Source of the DNA: Schizochytrium sp. TIO01
Taxonomy: Eukaryota; Sar; Bigyra; Thraustochytrida; Thraustochytriidae
DNA length: 64,000 nt
Direction: 5' to 3'
Assembly (NCBI GenBank): GCA_004764695.1
Contig: SMSO01000037.1
Coordinates: 3,222,337 to 3,286,336 of the forward strand
Position 1 is the first letter of the stretch. Each line of letters starts with the position of its first letter. Of this stretch, positions 11,394-20,715 are shown piece by piece. The notes under the pieces were generated by a model. It did no database searches. It had not been told where the DNA came from and saw only the letters and a program-made list of their open reading frames with translations. Made by a program: the position numbers and the translations under genes.

Positions 11394-13370
11394 ATGAAAG
11401 CAGAAGCCTTCGTCTGGACTTTGCTGATTTCTGTATTTGGGCCTGTGGTTACGGTTGCAGAGCCAGAGTTTGTTGACAAGATACCCAATGGCAGAAACGT
11501 GCGAGCAGCAGATGGCAGTGCATGGCCTGCAGTTGGTCACGCCGAGGCCCTTGGAGGAGGTGAGCATCGAAACCCATTCGGCAATGACTTTGATGACGCA
11601 GGTAAAATATGGACCAAGCTTCTCTGTGAAATGGATAGTGATGGTGATGGGCGTAGTAATGGGGTAGAACTCGGAGACCCCTACTGTGAGTGGATGGAAG
11701 GAGATACTCCATTTCTAACGAGTGGAATTACGAATCCAGGAGTTGCAAATGCATTCGCTGAAGCTTCCTCATACTGTACTAATTATGAAGAACCCTCCGG
11801 AACTCTTCTGTTGAATGTAACTATGCCGAACTTTACAGTGCCCGGTGGTGCTTCGCCGAGCATTCGATACTTGTTCGATGAGCTCCCCTCAGGAACAAAC
11901 TACATTACTCGAATTTCCGCCTTGGTAGATCAAATTGAGATTGTCCTAAGCATGCGAATTTATGTCTGCGAGGATACCTTTGCGATTCGTAATAGTCTGT
12001 CATCGCCTGTGCAGGTAGATACCCTCGAAGGTTGTGGCAGTACGCAACTCATTTATTCATGGGCTATTGGAGGCAGTAGCTTTTGTATGCCGTCTGAAGT
12101 TGGCTTAGAATTCAACGGTACTGAACACGTTTTTGTTCTTGAGATTGACTACGACAACCCATATGGACGCTCTAGTAAAGTAGACTCGTCCGGTCTAAGT
12201 TTGTACTATTCTCAGTCTAGTGACGTCGACAGTTCTTTTCAGCCAGCAGCTTGGGGCTACCTTGCAGTAGACGAAAACGCGCTCTCGATTCCACCACAGG
12301 CATCAGAGTATGAAGTTACAGTTTCAGAAATACTGCCAGACTCTATCTCTAATTCGGGTGTACAAGTCATCGCTGTTATGAACAATGCCAATTCTTTGGC
12401 CACTAAAATCTGGACTAGTGTGACTCCTGCGAACTCGTCTTCCAATTCTTTCCTGTCGTCCTGCTCATCAAATTACGTTGCGTACCTCCTACAAACTGAG
12501 GTAGTGGACACTGAGATAACATTAGATGCTGGTGATCGACTCAATCTTCATTGTCAGTACAACTCTGCAAGCGAAAGCTCTACGATTGTGGGGGGCGAGG
12601 GAAGTTCCAACGAGCGTTGCGTGGGCATGTTTTTATACTATCCAAGCACAGGGTTATCTTTACAAATTACTTCAAGTGATATTGCAGATTCATCCGGAGC
12701 TTTAGAATTAAGCTATGACTCTCAGCTCTCATGCGGAAGTGGTCCTGTTTTTGCAGCCAGCTTCAGTTCTTGGATTTCTGGTGCCCCATGGCAACTCGGT
12801 TTGCACGCTATGATGATGTTTGTAGCTTGGATTCTACTTGTACCTGGTGCAACTCTCATGCCTGTAATTCTTAAACCTCTGAAAGGAAAAACATGGTTCG
12901 TGAGCCATCGATTCACTGCTCTCCTCGCAGTTTTCCTAACTTTGATCGGGTTCCTTGTTATTGTTGTCTATAAAGCTGGTGCGAATTTCGAGACTACCCA
13001 TGGAATGTCAGGTCTCGCAGTTCTTGTTCTTGTTCTTATGCACATTGTACTAGCTCTACTCCGCCCTCACCCTGGCGAGCGCTACCGCAATACTTGGGAA
13101 TGGGCTCACCACCTTCTCGGACGCACTTTAATGATTCTTGGGCTCGTTACTGTTGTTCTGGGCATTGAGGAGTTCGAACTTTTCAATATGCCCAGTGATT
13201 CAGATGATTCATTAAAGATAGCGAGCGTTGTTATTTCAGCGAGCGCCATCGCAGTGTCGCTTGTAGCACTAGGAAAACGAATTTGGGCAAGTATTAGAGG
13301 AACTAGTGAGTCGCTTCAGCAGACTCCTGCTAGTAATCACGCGGACAAAACACAGATTGGCCATACATAA
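11394..13370 (+). CDS. Temptin / copper-monooxygenase-like / cytochrome b561 fusion
   Basis: Single exon of 658 residues. A signal peptide (1-22) precedes a temptin-like Cys domain (about 25-100, DSDGDGRSNGVELGDP). Two domains of the PHM/DBH copper type II monooxygenase fold follow (about 128-270 and 300-425), recognisable from the YDNPYG and VGGEGSS motifs. A cytochrome b561-type membrane core comes last (about 465-600). The six copper-ligand positions of active PHM/DBH enzymes appear replaced: the His-His pair by L185-S186, the EIHY His by D252, the HxH pair by N331 and N333, and the Met by R408. The monooxygenase is therefore probably inactive. The b561 histidines that can bind two hemes are present (H471, H505, H536, H572/H573). 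A role as a transmembrane electron carrier with a binding ectodomain is inferred. Confidence 0.87.
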   Translation: MKAEAFVWTLLISVFGPVVTVAEPEFVDKIPNGRNVRAADGSAWPAVGHAEALGGGEHRNPFGNDFDDAGKIWTKLLCEMDSDGDGRSNGVELGDPYCEWMEGDTPFLTSGITNPGVANAFAEASSYCTNYEEPSGTLLLNVTMPNFTVPGGASPSIRYLFDELPSGTNYITRISALVDQIEIVLSMRIYVCEDTFAIRNSLSSPVQVDTLEGCGSTQLIYSWAIGGSSFCMPSEVGLEFNGTEHVFVLEIDYDNPYGRSSKVDSSGLSLYYSQSSDVDSSFQPAAWGYLAVDENALSIPPQASEYEVTVSEILPDSISNSGVQVIAVMNNANSLATKIWTSVTPANSSSNSFLSSCSSNYVAYLLQTEVVDTEITLDAGDRLNLHCQYNSASESSTIVGGEGSSNERCVGMFLYYPSTGLSLQITSSDIADSSGALELSYDSQLSCGSGPVFAASFSSWISGAPWQLGLHAMMMFVAWILLVPGATLMPVILKPLKGKTWFVSHRFTALLAVFLTLIGFLVIVVYKAGANFETTHGMSGLAVLVLVLMHIVLALLRPHPGERYRNTWEWAHHLLGRTLMILGLVTVVLGIEEFELFNMPSDSDDSLKIASVVISASAIAVSLVALGKRIWASIRGTSESLQQTPASNHADKTQIGHT

Positions 13371-14104
13371 CTTCAAGAACTTTCTTTGTTTGGTGTTCAA
13401 GGTCATAACAAATATCGAAACAAGGCTATTGCGAGAGACAGAGAAACTTTAACTAACTATAAAATATCTTCGGTCCTGTATTCAGCACTGTTTGCTCTAA
13501 TTGGTCAACCCGAACTCAAAACATATGAAAAGAAATGTATATATATATGTTTATTTATTTTTTTAATGCTACTCCATTTGTGTTTCCATACATCAGGACG
13601 TCCAGCGTACTATAACCTTATAGTCGAAGAGTCTTGTGCAATGAATCTTCACAACTCTGGCGTTTCTTCTTGGCGTATATACTTGACATTTTCCAGAAAT
13701 GTATAGTTTTTCCCAATTCTCCCCGCTGGAAAGGCGCAACGATCATACATTGAAAGGATGGTTGAATGCCGCGACCTCTCCTAGAAATGAAGATTAAGGC
13801 ATTGCTGGTGCTAGAAAAAACATGCGATTTTGCTTTCCAGGAACGCCCACCAGAAGAAGATGGCAAAGGATGACAACTCTAGATAAAGAATATAGATTTA
13901 ACAAAATCACAAGAGAAGAAATAAAAGAATATACTTTAGATGATATTGCTAACATTAGTGCGCAGTACTAATTTGTTCAAAATACATAGGAGTCACTTAT
14001 CTATATATCTTTAAATTCAATACCGGCATTCCATTCGCCTTGAAAGTCTCACACCAAAGGGTCAAACAAAGATTAAAAATATCAATGGAGAGCGTAACGT
14101 GGAG
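13371..14104. other. Intergenic, 0.7 kb, between convergent genes
   Basis: Holds the 3' ends of two convergent genes. There is a short (TA)n run and a T-rich tract near 13537-13566. Nothing else was seen. Confidence 0.6.
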
Positions 14105-17076
14105 CTAGGTAGGCACCCTAGATTTGAAGATTTGGTACCTGCGAATTGAACTAAGTTGGTCAATGTGCTGAAGATGTTTGGCAACCAAGGCTTTTTGTAG
14201 CTCTTTCTCTGTTGGAGTGCTCGGCAAACTGGAAAGACGAGGAGAGCTTCGGCGTAAGATCTTGCGTTCTCTGTACATAAGTACCGCGCATGCACGCCCC
14301 TTCAGCATAATGTTAATGAATGTTTTGAATGTCAGCAAACAGCCATATGTAAGCAACACAAAGAGTACATTGGGCACTGTGAACGGGTTTTCACGAAGGT
14401 CGTACGGCATGTTCACGAATGCAAAGCGCAGGACAATGCACGTGAGTGGCAATGTAGCGAGACCAATGCGTTGAGCTACAGCTTGAGTAGCATCCACGGG
14501 TCGACCACCAAGGCGCTGGCTTGTGGCATACGGGTGTTTATGGTTCCCGACAGGGGCAATATCTCGGCACAGTGCTTCAAGAAAGTTTCCGTAGCAAGAA
14601 AAGTGGATCCGGTTGAACTTGGTGATAAAAGCGTGCTTGACCCAATCAACAAGAAATTCGCAGACGAAAACATACATGGCACTACTGTAAAGAAACTCTA
14701 GCCAAGTGTCTGAGCTTTGAAGTCCAGTAAGCAAAAGAAAGACGAAAAGCTCGAATCTTTCAACCATATCACTGCAGGTAATTTGGAAAAGGTTTTGTTC
14801 AGCAAAGCGTTTGAAGACTGAACCTTTAAGTTCCACAAAGTTATTGGAAATTAGTATTGTCATCAGGGCATTGCTTGTGGAGTTAATTGCAGCATTAAGG
14901 GTAATCAATCTTACAAAGTAGAGCAATGCGTGTAAAGTGACGTAACATGTTCCAAGGATAAAACGGAAGAAAATTGGTCCATACGCGCGCGGTGAAGTTT
15001 TAGTCATGTAGAACAATGAGTCCATGATGTCCTGGCCAAAAGAACACATGAGGCGGTCAAAGATATCAAGCATGTTGAAAATCACATAGAGCTTAATGAA
15101 CGCCTGCCCACGCACATAGTGGTAAATGCGGGACATGTGGACCTGCAGTAATGCATAAAAGGCAATTGCAATGATGCTAGCGCGCAAGAGGTCATAGAGT
15201 TGAGTGCGGTGAAACTTGAATTTGCTACCATACTTGCTAGGAAGCACTAATGTACAGACCAACAGAAAGGCTGCCCGCACTACGCGTAAGGGGAGGTAGA
15301 CTAGCATAAACAATAGAGAGTCACAACACAGGAAAAACCGAAGATTAGAAGTTTCTCCACTTCAAGGGGAACACGAATGAAGTTAAACACATCATCTTCT
15401 ACAGATGCATTTTTGGCACTAAAAGCCTGCTCCTCCTCTGTTTCAAAGCCCAAATCCTGCCAAACCCAGTCGAAAAACCTGACAGAGTTGTTAGTGTCCA
15501 AGTCTTCATTTGGATCATCTTCCTTGACGAAGTATCGAATAAAATCGTCCTCCGGAAGTGCAGCAGCAGCAGCAGCTGCAGCTTCATCCTCTGGAAGCCC
15601 ATCTGCTTCAGCATCCGCGCCCCCAAGAATTCCGCTTGAGGCCACAGCAGCTGCTCCAGACTGTGACAGAACATCGGCAGAAGCCATCGCAAGGCCAGCA
15701 CTACTTCCTCCTATAGATGACCCTAGCGCACTAAAGCGCTCCATTGTCGAATCCGCGCGCGTGTAACGAGCAGTTGGGGTACCAGCTCCTGGTACAGCGC
15801 TTGCCGGCAAAAGACCATTGCTCGTAGCAGGTGGTGATACACTCGTCACAGAGATCTTATCAGGAATACGCAAAGATGCAGTGACACCTGATACAGAAGA
15901 ATTGACTATTTCCTCGGCGCCACGCTCAGAGACTTGCGAGCTTGGGTGACTGCGAAGAGCGTGTCCTGTCGAAGGTGAGCCATTCATCCCATCGTTTGGT
16001 GAGCCAATTGGTGACCCATTCGCTGACCCATTTGTTGCCGAACGATCACTAGAATCAGCATCTTGACTATGAGCTAAGACGCGACCCACAGGGCTCGCTC
16101 TCGACCTCCGTGGGAGCGATCCCCGAAACCCGGATCCGCCAACAAATGGGGGCGTTGGGTTTCTCTCTACCTCCTCATAAGCGGGCGAAGGAGAACACCT
16201 TGAAGAGAGAATACTGTTTGATGACTGCGAACGTGGGCGTCCTCCGAGTCTTGCCATAGCTGGGTCAAAACCAGTGAATCCAAACCCTGGACTCTGCGGG
16301 GTTTGCGGGTGCGAAGAGTGTAGCTGCTGAGCATTTCCATGCGCTATCGATGGTGGGGAAGAAGTCCCGGGTTGAACAAAACGAGATGCCATGGATACTG
16401 GAGAAGTTAAGGGTTTCACTTGCGATGGGTCTATTTGCGATGTCGCTGATGCTGTTGTGGAGTCCTTACTCTCGGACCTGGAAATTGCGGGGAGCTCAGG
16501 GATCTCCAGCAAGCCCACTTCTCCCGCACTAGCAATACTTCCCACAAACTCACTGCTCAAAGAATTTCCTGCCTTCGATTCCAAAGGTGTGCGGGCTTCT
16601 GGTGTGAGTCCTTGCAGCTTGTTACTTGCTGCGGCAGCTTTGTGCTTCTGTATGGGCGTACTGGGAAGCTGTTTCTTGCTGTTCTCAGCTTCAGCATTTT
16701 CATGCTGGGTGTTCACCTTCAGAGAGCTCATAGCTGCATGTCCATTTCCATTCGTTTGGAAGTTCGATGCTGAGCTTGCGAATTTCACATCTCCCTGGCT
16801 ATCATCTTCTTCGTAATGGTCATTTTCGTCCTCGTCAAGGCCAAGATCTTCGGCATCATTGTCTATATTCTCGCCGAGGGTTTCTGAGTTTGCAAGTGTT
16901 GCTTTGGTGTCCGGTTTCTGCATTTTATCTTCTTCTGCATCCCCAGAACCTTCGTTCGCCTCGACCTCTCCACTGCTCGGATTCGAGGTGTCGTTGTCCA
17001 GGTCAGCGTTAGCGTCCTGGTTCACGGCCGCCATCTGGCGCTTTTGCCTGCGTTTCTTAGCGGACCCGCGTGCCAT
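14105..17076 (-). CDS. TAPT1/EMP65 (DUF747) family membrane protein, with one-base frame break
   Basis: Two overlapping minus-strand frames make one protein. Residues 1-589 (17076 to 15310) are a long polar region with a basic start (KKRRQKR), acidic and Ser-rich stretches and a polyalanine run. They end in the family's VPLEVEKLLIFGF entry motif. The next frame (15310 to 14105, 401 residues) continues with YLPLRVV, then RGQAFIKLYVIFNMLDIFDRL, SFGQDIMDSL, SNNFVELKGSVFKRF and DWVKHAFITKFN, all hallmarks of TAPT1/EMP65. The spacing between the two parts equals that of human TAPT1 if a single T is added to the TTT at 15308-15310. No plausible intron fits. The join is thus a sequencing indel or a -1 frameshift. 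TAPT1 proteins sit in the ER/ciliary-base membrane; yeast Emp65 works with Slp1 in soluble ER-protein quality control. Confidence 0.86.
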
Positions 17077-17757
17077 GACCGGCGCACGGTCCCTTGCAGG
17101 TAAGTGCTGCCTCTATCAAGGCCTTTTCGCAACCCAGAGGCGCCTCGAGCCGCCCAGATGACGCCTGGAGCAGCGTTGCTTCTTGGATTGAAAATTGTTG
17201 TGGCCTCTCCAAGTCTGCTACAAAGTGTTTTAACAACCATGCCAAAATACTAACAATACTCTAACAATAAAGACAATCTTGAACCTGAAGACGAGACAAA
17301 AAAATTATTAAAAACAAGGACTTCTTCAGAACACGGGTGATTATGGAAACCCATAAGTAACTACTTCGTCGGTACATTTTGATCAACAACTTTGTGGTCT
17401 GCCGGCGATTGCCATCAGCAATGAAAGCAGGATGATCAAGAGCCAAAATGACGTCATGGTAAAAGAGGCAAAAGACCCAAGTGAACTGCAGTGCCAGTAT
17501 GGCGGCTGCCTAGAGTAGGTAATGTTGTTGGTGCCAAAGTAGAGCTTTGGGGTGCATCAAAGTGAAACAAAGTTCGCACAAGTGGGGTTTAGAAGCTATA
17601 ACCTATTTGCGAAATAAGAGAAGTGAACTTTGGAATGAATGAGAAGGATATCAAATCAGTGAATGAACGAGTAAATCAGTTTGTCAAGAGCAATACCGTG
17701 CAGAAACTGAATCGCTGTGTTGCCCGCGATCGAATCCGGTGTCACCCGCTTTGAGAG
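17077..17757. other. Divergent 5' region between TAPT1 and LSM12
   Basis: A 681-bp spacer between two divergent start codons, so it must carry both promoters. No TATA-like or other element could be assigned. Confidence 0.5.
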
Positions 17758-18710
17758 ATGGCGGCTGCACAGCTTGAGGTTGGTCAAGAGGTCCGCCTGC
17801 ACGTGCGTGAGGGACCCACTGTGCACGGCTTCGTCTTCTGCTGTGACCCGGACAGCGACCTCGTCATCATTGGTACGTGAGCCGAAACACCTGAACCTTA
17901 GGCAGACTACTCTCTTGGGAACGGAGGTATCGATGGAGGACCTGGTGTAAGATAGAATGTTTAGGAAGACAGAGTCTCTGGTGTGAAAGGAGTTGGAATG
18001 TGATAAATTGCCAAGAAAATAATGCGATGCAATCTTATAAATGTGATTACCTTGTTCTTGCAAATGAAATGCAAATGGTGTTGTGCGATCTAAACGTTGA
18101 CAACTAATATATATATATATGACTGTGATGATGATGGGCATGGATGCTTCTAATTTCTATGCGTGATAATGCGATTCGGGTTGGACAAAATGGTGCTTGA
18201 TGATCTCTTGTTCTTCATGCAACGATTGAAATTTATAGAGGAACCACACCCGCAGAGCACCCTGAAACAGGATGTCAGACTCATCAAGTTGAGCCTTGTT
18301 GAAAAAGTAGAGGTAAGTACTCCAAGAAAGGTCCTGTGATGCAATGAAAAAAATAGTATATCTAACAGCAGTGTGGTATTGTCAATCAACAGAAGCTTCA
18401 AGGCTCGCGTGCTGTAGAGGCCGTGCCTGCTCTGTCAGGTGATGTAGTCCGGCGTCGTCTGCAGGAGGGCCTTGATAAGGCAGCGAAGGTTGAGCAGCGC
18501 ACTGGCAAGGGCGTGAGCGACCAGGCTCAACGCCTTTTCAACGCTCTGGACAAGACTTATAGCCTGCGCTGGGATGGCCCCAACATTGTGTCTGAACTTG
18601 GCATTGTTATCAAACCGCCCTATACCGCTGACTCTTGCACTGGTAAAGATGCTGCGGCATTGAGCCGCTTCAAGAAGATTGTAGAATCTATCAACCAGCG
18701 CTCCCGTTAA
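17758..18710 (+). CDS. LSM12: LSM12-like RNA-associated protein
   Basis: Three exons: 17758-17872, 18239-18312 and 18393-18710. Introns are 366 and 80 bp (donors GTACGT and GTAAGT, acceptors TTATAG and CAACAG). The joined frame is exact and encodes 168 residues. The first two exons form a short LSm/Sm-like beta barrel (VGQEVRLHVREGPTVHGFV, then KQDVRLIKLSLVEKVE). The third exon is the anticodon-binding-like (AD) domain of LSM12, ending in VIKPPYTADSCTGKDAAAL and FKKIVE, nearly colinear with human LSM12. LSM12 proteins associate with ataxin-2/Pbp1 in translation and stress-granule control. The protein is somewhat shorter than the human one. Its 3' end lies only 172 bp from the convergent neighbour. 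Confidence 0.88.
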
Positions 18711-18882
18711 ACTAATCATAATATATTCAATTGTTCATTCGGAAACCAATATCAACCCTCTCCTTTTCTTTTCTCCCCAAATATAAATATAGCACAGCAA
18801 ACATTACATAGGCTATTGCATGTAAAGCCAATTTACGTCTTTGGAGCGCAGCCGAAAGATGAGTTGAAATAGCTAATCACTA

Positions 18883-20077
18883 TCATACGAAAGCAATGCG
18901 AGGAAGAAAATTGAGCCAACTTCCCGGAAGTGAATCTAATTCTTCACAAAGGGATGCAAATGAGTTGGCCTTCAGACTGAATGCCTCATCCCGATTTGTT
19001 CGACAATCAAGAACATGTACAGGACAGGCATTACCTCGGATTTTTAAGTCCTTCAATAAGAAATCTGGGCGAATAGCCAAATCAGAAGGTGTATTAACTG
19101 GAGCACCTTGATGACAGTGCAACAGACTCAAGACTCTCGTCTGTGGGCACTCCCGATGTATACGGGTCTGTTGAACAAATTGCCGAGCAACTTTCTTTTG
19201 AACGAGACCTCGCTGATGCTCACTCAATCGTACTACCTCAGAAACACCAGAATCCATGTTGTCGTCATTATTGCTCTTGTGTGAGGGTCGAAAGCGTATC
19301 AAGTAGACCTCGAGCGGCGATGCGAGTGATTGGCCGAAAATAAAGAGTGCTGCGTCGATTGAAGAGGTCTCCAAAATTTTTCCAACACTTCTATCATGTC
19401 GATCTAGTGTTTGGATTAGTCGATTGGCTCGGCGTTGTTGTCTCAACGCATCTCCTCGCACTCTCACACCTTCACCACTAGTCATTGACTCGGCTGATTG
19501 TCGAAGCTCTGATACCATGCTATTTTTACGACATCTCACAATAAATGTTAGTTTTTGCCAAAAATCTAATAAACCCGTTCAAGTCTTGAATACTATTCCA
19601 TTGGTTGACCCATAAAAAAGGCTACATTTTCAAACATACGTACCTAGGAACTTGCCCACGCACAAACATAAGGTATTCGAGTGCGAAAGAGATTATCGTA
19701 TGAATTATGTCAGAAACTAGTTCTGATTTGAAAGGGACATCAACAATTTGCGTATCGTGCATTGGTAGGTGATGCTTTTTGCGGAGCTCTGCTATCGCTC
19801 GAGACTCCTTGCGTCTTTGATCTGCCCGGACGCGTGCCTCGAGTCTCTTGTGTCTAGCTCGTTCTGACGGTACAGTTTCGCTTTTGGTTTTGGGCTCCTG
19901 CTCTCCCTGCTCAACCGTTTTCACTTCTTCATTTACCATCTGGGCACCCTGGATGGGGATTGTTCTTTCTTCGTTGCAAGCCCTCTGGGTTGAGCTTCGT
20001 GCTTCGAGCTTGGTTGAACCTGAAGTCAGCCTCGGTCGTTTTCTCGGCATGAATGCTTGAATATCTTCTTTCCTCAT
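18883..20077 (-). CDS. Probable p31comet / MAD2L1-binding protein
   Basis: Two exons on the minus strand, 20077-19644 and 19534-18883. The 109-bp intron (GTACGT to TGTGAG) joins in phase to give 361 residues. The first about 115 residues are a charged, probably disordered tail with a long Arg/Glu helix. From about 120 the order of motifs follows MAD2L1BP: a helix ending in FVRGQVPR (human YQRQQLPLP), a long helix then ALFIFGQSLASPLEVYLIRF (human LILLGGNALSPKEFYELDL), and near the C-terminus IRPD...RGNACPVHVLDC (human FRPK...RGHKLTVTLSC). p31comet has a HORMA-like fold and hands MAD2 to TRIP13 to silence the spindle checkpoint. The resemblance is distant and read by eye. An internal ATG at 20050 is an alternative start. 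Confidence 0.5.
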
Positions 20078-20715
20078 TGTGATTTTGGCAAGCTGTGCTT
20101 AAAACCAAACGAAAGGAAAGTACTTGAATATTGTTCCAAAAGTTCAAGTTCCTTAAGGCGCTCTTCATTCTTTGTTGAGAATTTCTGCATTAGGGGTTTA
20201 AGTCGAGGCAAAGGTGCCAAGAAAGCTGTTTCGAGCCCGTGTGCAGCCTATCTGAGTATTTTCTCGAGACTTGAACGATTCTAAGACTGAAATAAATTTG
20301 TGTGGAGCCCTGAAAAGCAAAGCTTAAAGATAGAATTGTATCTCGGCCAGGCTCTTATTATTTGGGAGTAAAAAAACAATTTAGATCCGGTGAGTGAAGT
20401 TAAGGTGTGCAAGGAGGGAACCACTTTTTTAAAAAGTAGAGAACGAATCAGGGATGAAATAAAGAAAGAATATAAGGTGCATTTTAGTAGCTGCTTGTTT
20501 TCATTGCGTATGGTTTGTTTTCAGTTTGTTTATAGAACGAGATCGTGGCACGAGGTAGCACATCCTTCTGGTTTGCAGATTGTCGAGTCCTGAAATATAA
20601 AAAGCTGGCCAGCATAAATCTGCAATGTCAAGCCAAGAGCTGCTCAGAAATAGCTAACGAGGCCCGTAAAGAAGATATCATTACGGTCTGTTCGAAATCT
20701 GGAAACTCTAGCTTT
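20078..20715. other. Divergent 5' region, 0.6 kb
   Basis: Lies between divergent starts at 20077 and 20716. The downstream frame stays open back to about 20545 but has no ATG there. A 5' UTR or small upstream exon is possible; nothing firmer is visible. Confidence 0.5.

Noticed and set aside
15301-15320. An 11-bp GT...AG segment (GTTTATGCTAG) as a tiny intron in TAPT1
   Set aside because: Far too short to splice, and it would remove four residues that the family spacing keeps.
15377-17161. Plus-strand ORFs inside the TAPT1 N-terminal region
   Set aside because: Shadows of a low-complexity Ser/Ala/Asp-rich coding region on the minus strand.
17656-18141. Antisense ORF of 161 codons over the LSM12 first exon and intron
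   Set aside because: The sense strand has a consistent three-exon LSM12 gene; the antisense frame has no family resemblance.
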